A stretch of 31,896 nt of DNA from positions 1 to 31,896 of IMG/VR virus record IMGVR_UViG_3300044655_000831; one strand, 5' to 3'. The DNA comes from a virus. The notes below the pieces were generated by a model, which worked only from the letters and a program-made list of their open reading frames with translations, was not told the DNA's origin and made no database searches. Both the position numbers and the translations under genes were made by a program. Shown here piece after piece: positions 1 through 7,247 of this stretch (positions are counted from its first letter, which is position 1; each line of letters opens with the position of its first letter).

Positions 1-120
1 ACATCAGCTGTTATATTCTATCTTAAGACTCAAGGTAAGCAGCGAGGGTACATTGAGCGCCAAGAGCTGAGCACAGAGATAAAGAGTATTAACATAACCA
101 TAGATGGTACAAATATTTAA
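1..120 (+). CDS. Terminase small subunit-like protein, C-terminal end only (left copy)
   Basis: Frame 1 is open from the first base to a TAA at 118-120 and gives 39 residues beginning TSAVIFYLKTQGKQRGYIER. They align without gaps to the C-terminus of the full-length protein at 27728-28141 (TSATIFYLKTRGKKRGYVER). This is therefore the tail of a diverged copy of that gene, cut by the window edge. It ends two bases before the next start codon, so here the small terminase-like gene directly abuts the tail chaperone; the main copy has five small genes in between. The homology is seen in the sequence. The terminase role is inferred from the full-length copy. Confidence 0.75.
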   Translation, partial: TSAVIFYLKTQGKQRGYIERQELSTEIKSINITIDGTNI

Positions 121-122
121 GC

Positions 123-707
123 ATGAGCGACAAGATAATAAGCACTAAGTATTCAGACCAAACGCTCGGCACATACGTAGACTTTATAGCAGCAGGTACA
201 GATAGCGTTTCTCAGATTCAAGCTATCACAGGATTGAAGCGCGATGACATTCGCAAGATAGACATGCCTACTATAGATAAGATAGTAAGCGCTTACGCTA
301 ATGGCTTAAAGAATGACGAGAAGATATTTCAGAAGTTCATTGAGATAGATGGGGTGAAGTTCGGCTTTCATCCTAACTTAAAAGCTATGACCTTTGGGGA
401 ATGGTTAGATTTAACTGAGTTCAGCAAGAACTTTCCCCAGCAGCTTCCTGATTTAATGTGCATTCTTTACAGGCCAGTTACTGCTGAGATTAATTTGCAG
501 TATAAGATAGAGGAGTATAACAGTGATGTACATCTTAAGTTCGTGCCTCAAATGAGGAAGATGAACTTAGCCAATGTAAACGCTGCGCTGCTTTTTTTTT
601 CGACACTCAAAAGCGATTTAGTGAACAATACACCAGAATTTTTAGAGCAGGAGCTGGAGAAGCTGAAGAAGGAGATCAGTCAGTTAGCCGAAGAGGTGAA
701 ACATTAG
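123..707 (+). CDS. Tail assembly chaperone, short form (left copy)
   Basis: This 194-residue protein is homologous to the one at 29259-29840: both contain F-G-F-x-P, a G-E-[WY]-x-D block, L-Y-R-P and LFFSTL in the same order. It precedes a run of nine T, after which a second open frame continues past its stop. That arrangement is typical of the G/GT tail chaperones of long-tailed phages, which coat the tape measure before tail tube polymerisation. The function is inferred from this architecture, not from a motif I can name. The N-terminal 70 residues differ most between copies. The A-rich context before the ATG has no Shine-Dalgarno sequence. The copy is probably from a related phage, judging from the assembly pattern at the window ends. 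Confidence 0.65.
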   Translation: MSDKIISTKYSDQTLGTYVDFIAAGTDSVSQIQAITGLKRDDIRKIDMPTIDKIVSAYANGLKNDEKIFQKFIEIDGVKFGFHPNLKAMTFGEWLDLTEFSKNFPQQLPDLMCILYRPVTAEINLQYKIEEYNSDVHLKFVPQMRKMNLANVNAALLFFSTLKSDLVNNTPEFLEQELEKLKKEISQLAEEVKH

Positions 708-862
708 CAAGTGTGTATCAATGGTGGCACGTTATCGAAGAGATGGCAGAGCGAGATATAACTAAATTCGATGCCATCACTAACACAAGAGCTTCAACAA
801 TCTTCACCCATTTAACCTATGCGATGGATTACGCTAACAGCTTACAACAAAAGCTTACTTAA
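591..862 (+). other. Probable -1 programmed frameshift site and GT-type extension (left copy)
   Basis: The zero frame reads CTT TTT TTT TCG across nine T at 592-600. A slip from T-TTT-TTT to the -1 frame continues open from 599 to a TAA at 860-862, with no ATG start of its own in a plausible place. The extension contains WWHVIEEMAERDITKFDAI, matching WYHLFMEACGRDITKLDAI in the right copy at 29864 onward. The fusion would have about 246 residues. Two diverged copies keep the same CTTTTTTTTTCGAC core, the same frame relation and a homologous extension, which supports a functional site. Transcriptional slippage on the T run is an alternative mechanism. Confidence 0.72.
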
Positions 863-877
863 TTTCCACTATAAGAT

Positions 878-2482
878 ATGAGCACAATTAACTACACATA
901 CAATGTAATCGTTGACAGGTTTAGACAGTTTGCAGCAGGGCATTTCCAACTGCGTAGGTTTACACATGGTGAGATTAGCCAAGCCGATTTAGAGAAAGAG
1001 GCAGAGTGGCCATGGCTGCACGTTAAGCCTCGCGCTATTAACTATTCACCTGGTACTCGCAGCTTCAGCTTTGAGATATTTATATCTGATCTGCCAAGAG
1101 ACAAAGAAGATAAGACAGGCTACCAAGCTGAGTCTATTACTGACTGCTCATTAATCTTCCAAGATTTAATTAATGAGATTTACTTGGGCAATATGTTCGG
1201 CTCTGATGCACTGCTCACTCGCCCTGTAAACTCTGAGCCATTCGTGGAGCAATACACTCACACATTAACAGGTGTGACCGGTACTATTGAGCTGCAGTTA
1301 GATTACGATTGGAGCGCATGCAGCATTCCTGCAAGCTGGAACTATAACACACCAACAGATTCAGGAAGTGATGGATGGGGAGCGCTTCAGTTCATTGAGA
1401 GCTTAGAGCAGAATGGGGTTTATGTTAGTTTATTAAATGACGTAGAAGCACCGGGTAACTCTTACTACTATGGTACTAATGCATCAGGTGTAAAGGGATG
1501 GTATGCAAGTACAGCTGGTTTAACCTGCGAAGATTTACCCGAATGCGCTACTATCATTTCTATAGTAGATGACATTGAAGCGCTGCAAACTGGTAAGGTA
1601 GATAAGGTAACAGGCAAAGGGCTTTCAACTAATGACTTCACCACAGCAGAACAGACGAAGCTCGCAGGCATTCAAGCAGGAGCAGAGGTGAATGTTAATG
1701 CAGATTGGAATGCAACGAGTGGAGATGCTCAGATTTTAAACAAGCCAACGCTAACGAATGGAACAGTTACAAGTGTAGCAGCTTTAACTTTAGGAACTAC
1801 AGGAAGTGATTTAAGCAGCACTGTAGCAAATAGCACAAGCACTCCTGTAATAACGCTTAACGTACCAACAGCAAGCGCAACGAATAGAGGTGCATTGAGT
1901 TCAACCGATTGGAGCACATTTAACAATAAGCAAAATGCGTTAGGTTACACACCACTAGCAGGGGTGCATTCTATTATACCGATGGTTAGTGGAGATGTTA
2001 CATATAATGGATTAGCTGCAAGTACATCTGCATCAAACCAAACTGGGTTATCTGTCAGAGTAGCACCTTATATTCCTGCACAATCGATTACCACGAGTAA
2101 TTTATTTATAAATGTTACAAATGCAACAGCAGGTTCATTATGCACCATTGTTATCTATTCAGATTTAAACGGATTACCGAACACTAGACTTTTCGAGAGT
2201 GCAGATTTGGATTGCTCCACATTAGGCTTAAAAACAGCAACAACATCATTCAGTTTTGTAGCTGGAACTCTTTATTGGTTAGGCCTTAAAACAAATGGAA
2301 CAGCAGCAACACGAGCAAGTTTAAACGTTTCTTCATCACTACCATTAGGTGCAAATGCATCATCAACATTTATAAGTTATCAAAAATCAGCAATAACTTA
2401 TGCTTCACCATCACCTAACCCATTAGGTGCAGTAGCATTGAATGCAACTGTTGGTGCGATTGTTTACATAACTAAAGCATAA
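878..2482 (+). CDS. Tail fibre-like protein with exchangeable C-terminal domain (left copy)
   Basis: This is a 534-residue protein. Residues 1-160 match the N-terminus of the protein at 29979 (RFxxFAxGHFxLxxFxHG, DLPRDKxDK, ACSIPAxWN) and probably form the virion-attached part. The middle (about 240-290) has the phage fibre repeat style KGLSTNDFTTAEQTKLAGI and AGAEVNVNADW. The C-terminal ~180 residues start at LGYTPLAGVHSI and are nearly the same in both copies, so they are probably the exposed or receptor-binding domain. The stop is at 2480-2482. Bases 2288-2414 lie inside the gene and are identical to the window end. Bases 2415-2482 therefore probably finish the fibre gene that starts at 29979. 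The fibre role is inferred from these domains. Confidence 0.7.
   Translation: MSTINYTYNVIVDRFRQFAAGHFQLRRFTHGEISQADLEKEAEWPWLHVKPRAINYSPGTRSFSFEIFISDLPRDKEDKTGYQAESITDCSLIFQDLINEIYLGNMFGSDALLTRPVNSEPFVEQYTHTLTGVTGTIELQLDYDWSACSIPASWNYNTPTDSGSDGWGALQFIESLEQNGVYVSLLNDVEAPGNSYYYGTNASGVKGWYASTAGLTCEDLPECATIISIVDDIEALQTGKVDKVTGKGLSTNDFTTAEQTKLAGIQAGAEVNVNADWNATSGDAQILNKPTLTNGTVTSVAALTLGTTGSDLSSTVANSTSTPVITLNVPTASATNRGALSSTDWSTFNNKQNALGYTPLAGVHSIIPMVSGDVTYNGLAASTSASNQTGLSVRVAPYIPAQSITTSNLFINVTNATAGSLCTIVIYSDLNGLPNTRLFESADLDCSTLGLKTATTSFSFVAGTLYWLGLKTNGTAATRASLNVSSSLPLGANASSTFISYQKSAITYASPSPNPLGAVALNATVGAIVYITKA
2288..2414 (+). repeat. 127-bp exact repeat, internal copy
   Basis: Every base matches 31770-31896, the last 127 bases of the window. 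The preceding bases differ (T at 2287, A at 31769), and the other copy ends with the window. Both lie in frame in the fibre C-terminal domain, in the segment encoding NGTAATRASLNV. The exact length of 127, a standard maximum k-mer size in SPAdes-type assemblers, points to an assembly junction and not a biological direct repeat. Confidence 0.95.
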
Positions 2483-2487
2483 AAAAA

Positions 2488-2589
2488 ATGACAGAGCCAA
2501 AGACAATAAGAAACGAGATTTATGATGACAATGGTCTTGTTCGTGTAGAATTTATTGAAGTAGAGGAAAGCGAAGAAACCAATGGCTAA
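2488..2589 (+). CDS. Small acidic protein, 33 residues
   Basis: ATG at 2488 follows an eight-A run after the fibre stop, and the frame ends at TAA 2587-2589. The peptide is MTEPKTIRNEIYDDNGLVRV followed by an acidic tail. It overlaps the next start (2582) by eight bases, which suggests translational coupling. I recognise no family. Being wedged between two virion genes, it may be a small virion or assembly factor, but nothing in the sequence proves that. Short acidic peptides after fibre genes can also be fibre chaperones; this is only a possibility. Confidence 0.5.
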   Translation: MTEPKTIRNEIYDDNGLVRVEFIEVEESEETNG

Positions 2590-3184
2590 CGAACAGAGCG
2601 CACCAAACTTCTTCGCGGTCGTAAACGATATGGCTAAACGCTTTGTCGAATTGATGCAGTCGGACTATCGTATGAAGCGAAAGGTCGGCAAGAACTACAC
2701 GAACGCGGTTGCAAGTGGTACGCTCGAGAAGTCGTTAGCTTATAGACTTAAAATAAAAGGCAAAGAGATAAACGTCGCGGTCTACGCGAAAGGAAAAGCG
2801 GGGAAGTATTTCTTATTCAGAGAGAACGGTGTGAATGGAACGCAGAAGTCGCAAGGTGCGCCCTACTCATTCAAACGAGGTAGCGGAAGCAAACCCGCGA
2901 AAGGTCAAATGTCGCCAATGCAAAAAGCGATATACGACTGGATGAGTATAAAGGGCATAAGACTACGCGACAAGTCAAGCGGTAAGTTCAAGAAGTCGAG
3001 CGAAGAACTAAAACAACAGGTGGCAAAACTGATAATGTTCAAGGTTCGTCGTGACGGAATCAAGGGATGGAAAGCGTTCGACTACGCGTTTGAAAACATT
3101 TGGGACGAATACGAAGCAAAGGTCGTTGAAGCATACGGCAAAGACTTTACCGCAGTTATAGAGAATCAACTAAAAGACATTTAA
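2582..3184 (+). CDS. Putative tail completion / HK97 gp10-like protein
   Basis: The protein has 200 residues and is strongly basic. Residues 55-100 contain KEINVAVYAKGKAGKYFLFRE and NGVNGTQKSQGAPYSF. This is a beta-rich stretch with an (F)xENGVxG element reminiscent of the Y-x-x-F-x-E-x-G motif in HK97 gp10-type connector proteins. The C-terminal half is helical (MSPMQKAIYDWMSIKGI, KGWKAFDYAFENIWDEYEAK). Its place among tail genes and the family resemblance support a head-tail or tail completion role, tentatively. CpG-rich codons begin abruptly here compared with the fibre C-terminus just upstream. It is followed three bases later by the next start. Confidence 0.5.
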   Translation: MANEQSAPNFFAVVNDMAKRFVELMQSDYRMKRKVGKNYTNAVASGTLEKSLAYRLKIKGKEINVAVYAKGKAGKYFLFRENGVNGTQKSQGAPYSFKRGSGSKPAKGQMSPMQKAIYDWMSIKGIRLRDKSSGKFKKSSEELKQQVAKLIMFKVRRDGIKGWKAFDYAFENIWDEYEAKVVEAYGKDFTAVIENQLKDI

Positions 3185-3187
3185 AAT

Positions 3188-4426
3188 ATGGCAATTACAA
3201 TAGAAGAACAACCGTATCAATACACACCAATAGGACAACGACTGATGATCGTTGCATCTTCAACCAACGTAGCAAACGCAGGGTTTCGCTTTGTCTTCGA
3301 CTTCGGTTCTTTCCAAGTCAACGTTCAGCCAAACGCTTCGAACAAAGGTATTCTTGACCTTGCACCGATATTTAGAGAATCGTTACAACACGACGCTTCT
3401 TTATTATCCGTGGAAGCAGATAAGGAGAACACCAGCGTTGCGTTCATCTCTTGCACTATCAAAGAAGGTTGGTTGGTTGACGGAGTATTTACCGTAAGCG
3501 GTAGCGGAATGGCTGACATCGACGACGTGTACGCGTTCCTTGCTGAATATCAAGTGAGCGACGGTTACAAGCCAAACCCAAACACACGTTATGCGTTAGA
3601 CGGAACGACGAAGTACGCAATGAGTGAAAGAACGAAGGACACGCACAAATGGAGTGAAGCGGCAGCGCGTGGATTGTCAAGCGACTACGTTTACATTCCT
3701 ACTCGATTATCTGACTATGGTCTTTTGTACGCGCCTTCGGAAACAGCATTACTTGCTGATAACGATTTTGATATAGTAGTTTTTTCTTCGTACGATAACG
3801 ACAACGTTTTAATTGACACGCAGTTCTTAGCGGTGGCAGGAGACACCTCAATTGTTAATGTCGTGGGTGCTTTTTACGCTAACGTTAACGCGAATGCTAT
3901 TGTTGATTTAACAGGTGCTAAATACTACACTATTCAATTTGGAAAAGAAATTTCGTTCCCCGTTTACACACCTGCTTCACGCGTGTATTGTTTTTATATT
4001 GTTCCTGACGATTGTCGTTTTGACAATGTGCGTTTGGGTTGGACAAATACTTGCGGTGGTGTGGATTATTTCAACTTTACGAAGAAGAGCGAATTGTCTT
4101 TCAACTACGATCGTAAGCAATACCAAAAAGTAATCGGAAATTATAACGCTTCAACGTTTTCTTTCAACACCTACGACAGAGGAACAACCGACCGCTACGT
4201 TACAACGACGAAAGGACTGCAAATAAACAGCGACTGGGTAAGTGTTGGAGAGTTCAACCTACTTCAAACGCTTTGCCGTTCTAACGACGTGTTTATAATC
4301 AACGACGACGGAACGCAAACACCTATTCTTGTGGACACGCAGAACTTTGTTATTAAGGACGAACGCTACTCGAAACTTTACAATGTTACTTTGAATCTTA
4401 AATACTCACAACCTGTAGGCTTATGA
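3188..4426 (+). CDS. Virion structural protein, probable distal tail protein
   Basis: This 412-residue protein is predicted mostly beta. The N-terminus has FRFVFDFGSFQVNVQPNAS, the centre YKPNPNTRYALDGTTKYAMS. The C-terminal third has RLGWTNTCGGVDYFNF followed by a long strand-rich region ending LNLKYSQPVGL. It ends in an ATGA overlap with the large hub-like gene downstream (4423). Bacteroidota phages often carry such a protein directly before the large tail-tip protein, which suggests a distal tail or baseplate component. I see no enzymatic motif. The structural class is fairly sure; the exact position in the tail tip is inference. Confidence 0.55.
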   Translation: MAITIEEQPYQYTPIGQRLMIVASSTNVANAGFRFVFDFGSFQVNVQPNASNKGILDLAPIFRESLQHDASLLSVEADKENTSVAFISCTIKEGWLVDGVFTVSGSGMADIDDVYAFLAEYQVSDGYKPNPNTRYALDGTTKYAMSERTKDTHKWSEAAARGLSSDYVYIPTRLSDYGLLYAPSETALLADNDFDIVVFSSYDNDNVLIDTQFLAVAGDTSIVNVVGAFYANVNANAIVDLTGAKYYTIQFGKEISFPVYTPASRVYCFYIVPDDCRFDNVRLGWTNTCGGVDYFNFTKKSELSFNYDRKQYQKVIGNYNASTFSFNTYDRGTTDRYVTTTKGLQINSDWVSVGEFNLLQTLCRSNDVFIINDDGTQTPILVDTQNFVIKDERYSKLYNVTLNLKYSQPVGL

Positions 4427-7062
4427 TGAACGAAGTAATACTAACGCTTACCGACTTTGACGGCAACGCGGCAACTATCGACTTGTACGAAAACGAGAAG
4501 ATGCACCTCAACTATAAGTTCACCGACCTTACTGACTTCAGTTCGGTAGGTAACTACTCGCGTGAGTTTCGTATTCCTGCAAGTGCAACAAACGTCGATT
4601 TCTTTGGTGCTATCTTCAACGTCAATTTCGACGGTTGGTTTGACTTTCGCAAGAAGGTTGAAGCGACGCTAACGGTTAACACGATACCTATCGCAAGCGG
4701 ACACATTCAGGTGAAGAAGTTATATTGGCAGAGTGGTAAGTTGTTCGAATTTGAGGTTGTATTTTTTGGTGAAGTACCAAACCTTGCAAGACTATTAAAT
4801 GAAAAGAAACTCAAAGATATTGAATCGATTGTCGCGGGTAACCTTGACTACGATTTACTTCACGCGAATGTTGAAACACCACCTAACGAACACACGATTC
4901 TAACGCTATGCGATAAGTGGAATCTGACGGCAACAAATGTAGAAGGACAACCTGTTTATTCAACTACTATCGGTGGGCAACCGACGTATAAACCGCTTTA
5001 CGTTGGTCACTTAACACCTGCGGTTAAAGCGCAATACTTGTTCGACCAAATAATGAGCGACGCAGGGTTGCAGTATTCGAGTGATTACTTAGGAGAGATA
5101 CTCGAAGATGTGTACGTTCCTTTCGTGAATGGTCAGTATTTGAATAGTTCGTTAGGACTAAATGACATTACAAGTACATTGGCTTTGGCTTCAAATGTCA
5201 CAGGTCAAACATTCGGTCCTGGCGATGTTCAATATAACTTATCTGCTGCTCTTACTGAATACAGCGACCCTAACAACGATTGGGCAAGTGGAATTTTCAC
5301 CGCACCTTTTAGTGGTCAATTTTCTTTCAAAGTTTGGGCAAGTGGAACAATTACTTCTTCTACATTTTTAACAAGTCTATTTATTAGACCTGAATTTTAT
5401 GTGAACGGAACTTTTGTTTCAACACCTACGTCTTCATTTTCAGCAGACACTAACTTTTCAAATAGCGTTATTAATACGGTTGATTTAAGCGAAGGAGATA
5501 CTTTAGAAATTCGTTTAGCTCTTACATTAAATGACGACGGAACAACAGGACCTGCGGACGCTACAATTACTTTTATAGGTAACGGAGCAAATGATTACAC
5601 GGGAACGGGTGTTGAATTGGTAAGCGTTGGAACGGCACTAACAAACGACACCGTTCTTATGGAGTACAACGCTCCAGATATGAAACAAATTGATTTCATC
5701 ACATCAATTCAAAAGATGTTTAACCTTGTTTTCGTAGCCGATAAGACGCTTCCGAACACGCTTCGAATAGAACCAATGGTCGAATACATCGCAAGTGGTA
5801 ATACGTTGGATTGGTCGCAGAAGTTGGACTTGTCGAAAGATATAATGTACTCTCCAACGACTGACCTTCAGAAAGCAAAATTCTCTTTCACATACGCAAG
5901 TGATTCAGACTTTTTCAATTCTATCTACACAGACAATGGTCGCGTGTACGGACGCTACGAAGTAACTGAAGCGGACTTTGAAGTAATCAATGAGTTCGCA
6001 ACAGGCGAAGAAAAGGTTGAGTTAGCGTTTGCATCCACACCTTCCGCTCCTGTCGAAAATACAGATGTTGTTGTTCCTAAATTCTTGAATGCAGAAGGGC
6101 AATTCGTACAACCAAAACCACGCATACTTTACTACTTCGCTGACTTCTTCGTGAATATGTTTGACGAAGTGAGTGGTGATGTGGTGCAAACAGCGGTGAA
6201 GTGTTTGAATAACTATTCGACAATGAACGCAACGGTAAGTGATTCAGATTTGAACTTCGCTCCCGAAATACCACCACACACAATCATTGCGAACCCATAC
6301 AACAACCTTTACAATCGTTGGTGGAGAAACTACTACCGCGAACTATTCGACGGACAAGCGCGAATTTTAGAAGGTATGTTTGCACTTACTTTGAACGACA
6401 TCTTCACGTTTCAATTTAGCGACAAGATTTGGATTATCGATTCGTGGTGGCGCGTGTTGGAGATTCAAGGCTACGTTGTAGGCGAACAAGATATGACAAA
6501 GGTAAAACTTATTCGCGTTCTTGACATCAACAACGACTGCGACCTTACACCTGTGTCCGCCAACCTTGACCAATCTTTGAATTGGGAAAATTCGAATGGT
6601 GATCCTGCGACGATAACGCAAGATTGTTGTCTTCGTTTTGGCTACAATTGGAATAGCGCAAAGAATAACTGCTACTCACAACCAAACAACGGAACGCGTT
6701 CTTTCATTACGCAACAAGCACCTTCTTTAGCACCTACTCGCTTCGGTGCGCCTGTTACATTTAGCGCGGGAGTTAGTCAGCCAGTTAAAACGATAACAAC
6801 GGACTACGTTATAACCAATTTTGACCGCGTGTTGTTCGTTGACACGACGGCAGGAAGCATTACTATTTATTTACCTTCAGCAACAACGACGGCAGGTCGT
6901 GAGTTCATCATTCAAAAGTCGGTAGCGGCTAACGGAGTAACGGTACAAGCGTACACAGGAGAAACGGTTGAGGGAAGCGGAAGCGTGACGTTCACAGGAT
7001 TAGGAGATACAATAACAATAATATCAAATGGAAGCGACTTCAAAAGTACATCTACAAAATAA
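4423..7062 (+). CDS. Large tail-tip / baseplate hub-like protein
   Basis: The protein has 879 residues. The first ~110 contain VGNYSREFRIPASATN and VDFFGAIFNVNFDGW, a block I associate with large tail proteins of Bacteroidota phages. Residues ~270-420 look like an inserted beta-sandwich rich in S, T and G. Residues ~700-740 contain a Cys cluster (NNDCDL, QDCCLRFGYNWNSAKNNCYS) suggesting a small disulfide or metal-bound fold. The last ~100 residues (FDRVLFVDTTAGSITIYLPS to the end) resemble a fibre-type beta domain. Start overlaps the previous gene by ATGA, and the end overlaps the next by 35 bases. Hub or tail-associated role is inferred from size, order and the N-terminal block. Confidence 0.6.
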   Translation: MMNEVILTLTDFDGNAATIDLYENEKMHLNYKFTDLTDFSSVGNYSREFRIPASATNVDFFGAIFNVNFDGWFDFRKKVEATLTVNTIPIASGHIQVKKLYWQSGKLFEFEVVFFGEVPNLARLLNEKKLKDIESIVAGNLDYDLLHANVETPPNEHTILTLCDKWNLTATNVEGQPVYSTTIGGQPTYKPLYVGHLTPAVKAQYLFDQIMSDAGLQYSSDYLGEILEDVYVPFVNGQYLNSSLGLNDITSTLALASNVTGQTFGPGDVQYNLSAALTEYSDPNNDWASGIFTAPFSGQFSFKVWASGTITSSTFLTSLFIRPEFYVNGTFVSTPTSSFSADTNFSNSVINTVDLSEGDTLEIRLALTLNDDGTTGPADATITFIGNGANDYTGTGVELVSVGTALTNDTVLMEYNAPDMKQIDFITSIQKMFNLVFVADKTLPNTLRIEPMVEYIASGNTLDWSQKLDLSKDIMYSPTTDLQKAKFSFTYASDSDFFNSIYTDNGRVYGRYEVTEADFEVINEFATGEEKVELAFASTPSAPVENTDVVVPKFLNAEGQFVQPKPRILYYFADFFVNMFDEVSGDVVQTAVKCLNNYSTMNATVSDSDLNFAPEIPPHTIIANPYNNLYNRWWRNYYRELFDGQARILEGMFALTLNDIFTFQFSDKIWIIDSWWRVLEIQGYVVGEQDMTKVKLIRVLDINNDCDLTPVSANLDQSLNWENSNGDPATITQDCCLRFGYNWNSAKNNCYSQPNNGTRSFITQQAPSLAPTRFGAPVTFSAGVSQPVKTITTDYVITNFDRVLFVDTTAGSITIYLPSATTTAGREFIIQKSVAANGVTVQAYTGETVEGSGSVTFTGLGDTITIISNGSDFKSTSTK

Positions 7063-7246
7063 AGCGCACGAAATGGTAGCGTGTTTAGAGTTCATTAAGT
7101 TGAACATAAAGACGGACGGCGAGAGCGGGAAAATGGCACAAGGAAAGCGTAAGTTAAAATTGTGGAAACACTACACTTGGAAAGTTACTCGCATTTCGGT
7201 AAACGTCGCGTTCTGGATATTTATCTTATATAAACTACTATTCTGA
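7028..7246 (+). CDS. Small basic membrane protein
   Basis: The protein has 72 residues if it starts at 7028; an ATG at 7073 would give 57. The middle is Lys/Arg rich (GKMAQGKRKLKLWKHYTWK) and the C-terminus is one hydrophobic segment (ISVNVAFWIFILYKLLF). It lies between the hub-like gene and the tape measure, overlapping the first and stopping one base before the second. Small one-helix proteins at this site are of unknown role. Possibilities are a membrane-associated assembly factor or a host-interaction peptide. I do not recognise a family. The reading frame is plausible because spacing and coupling are tight, but the 5' end is uncertain. Confidence 0.5.
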   Translation: MEATSKVHLQNKAHEMVACLEFIKLNIKTDGESGKMAQGKRKLKLWKHYTWKVTRISVNVAFWIFILYKLLF

Positions 7247-7247
7247 A

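Noticed and set aside
1-2482. True tandem duplication of the chaperone and fibre genes
   Set aside because: The copies are diverged, but the match at the ends is exactly 127 bases and ends with the window, which an assembly branch explains better. Not fully excluded.
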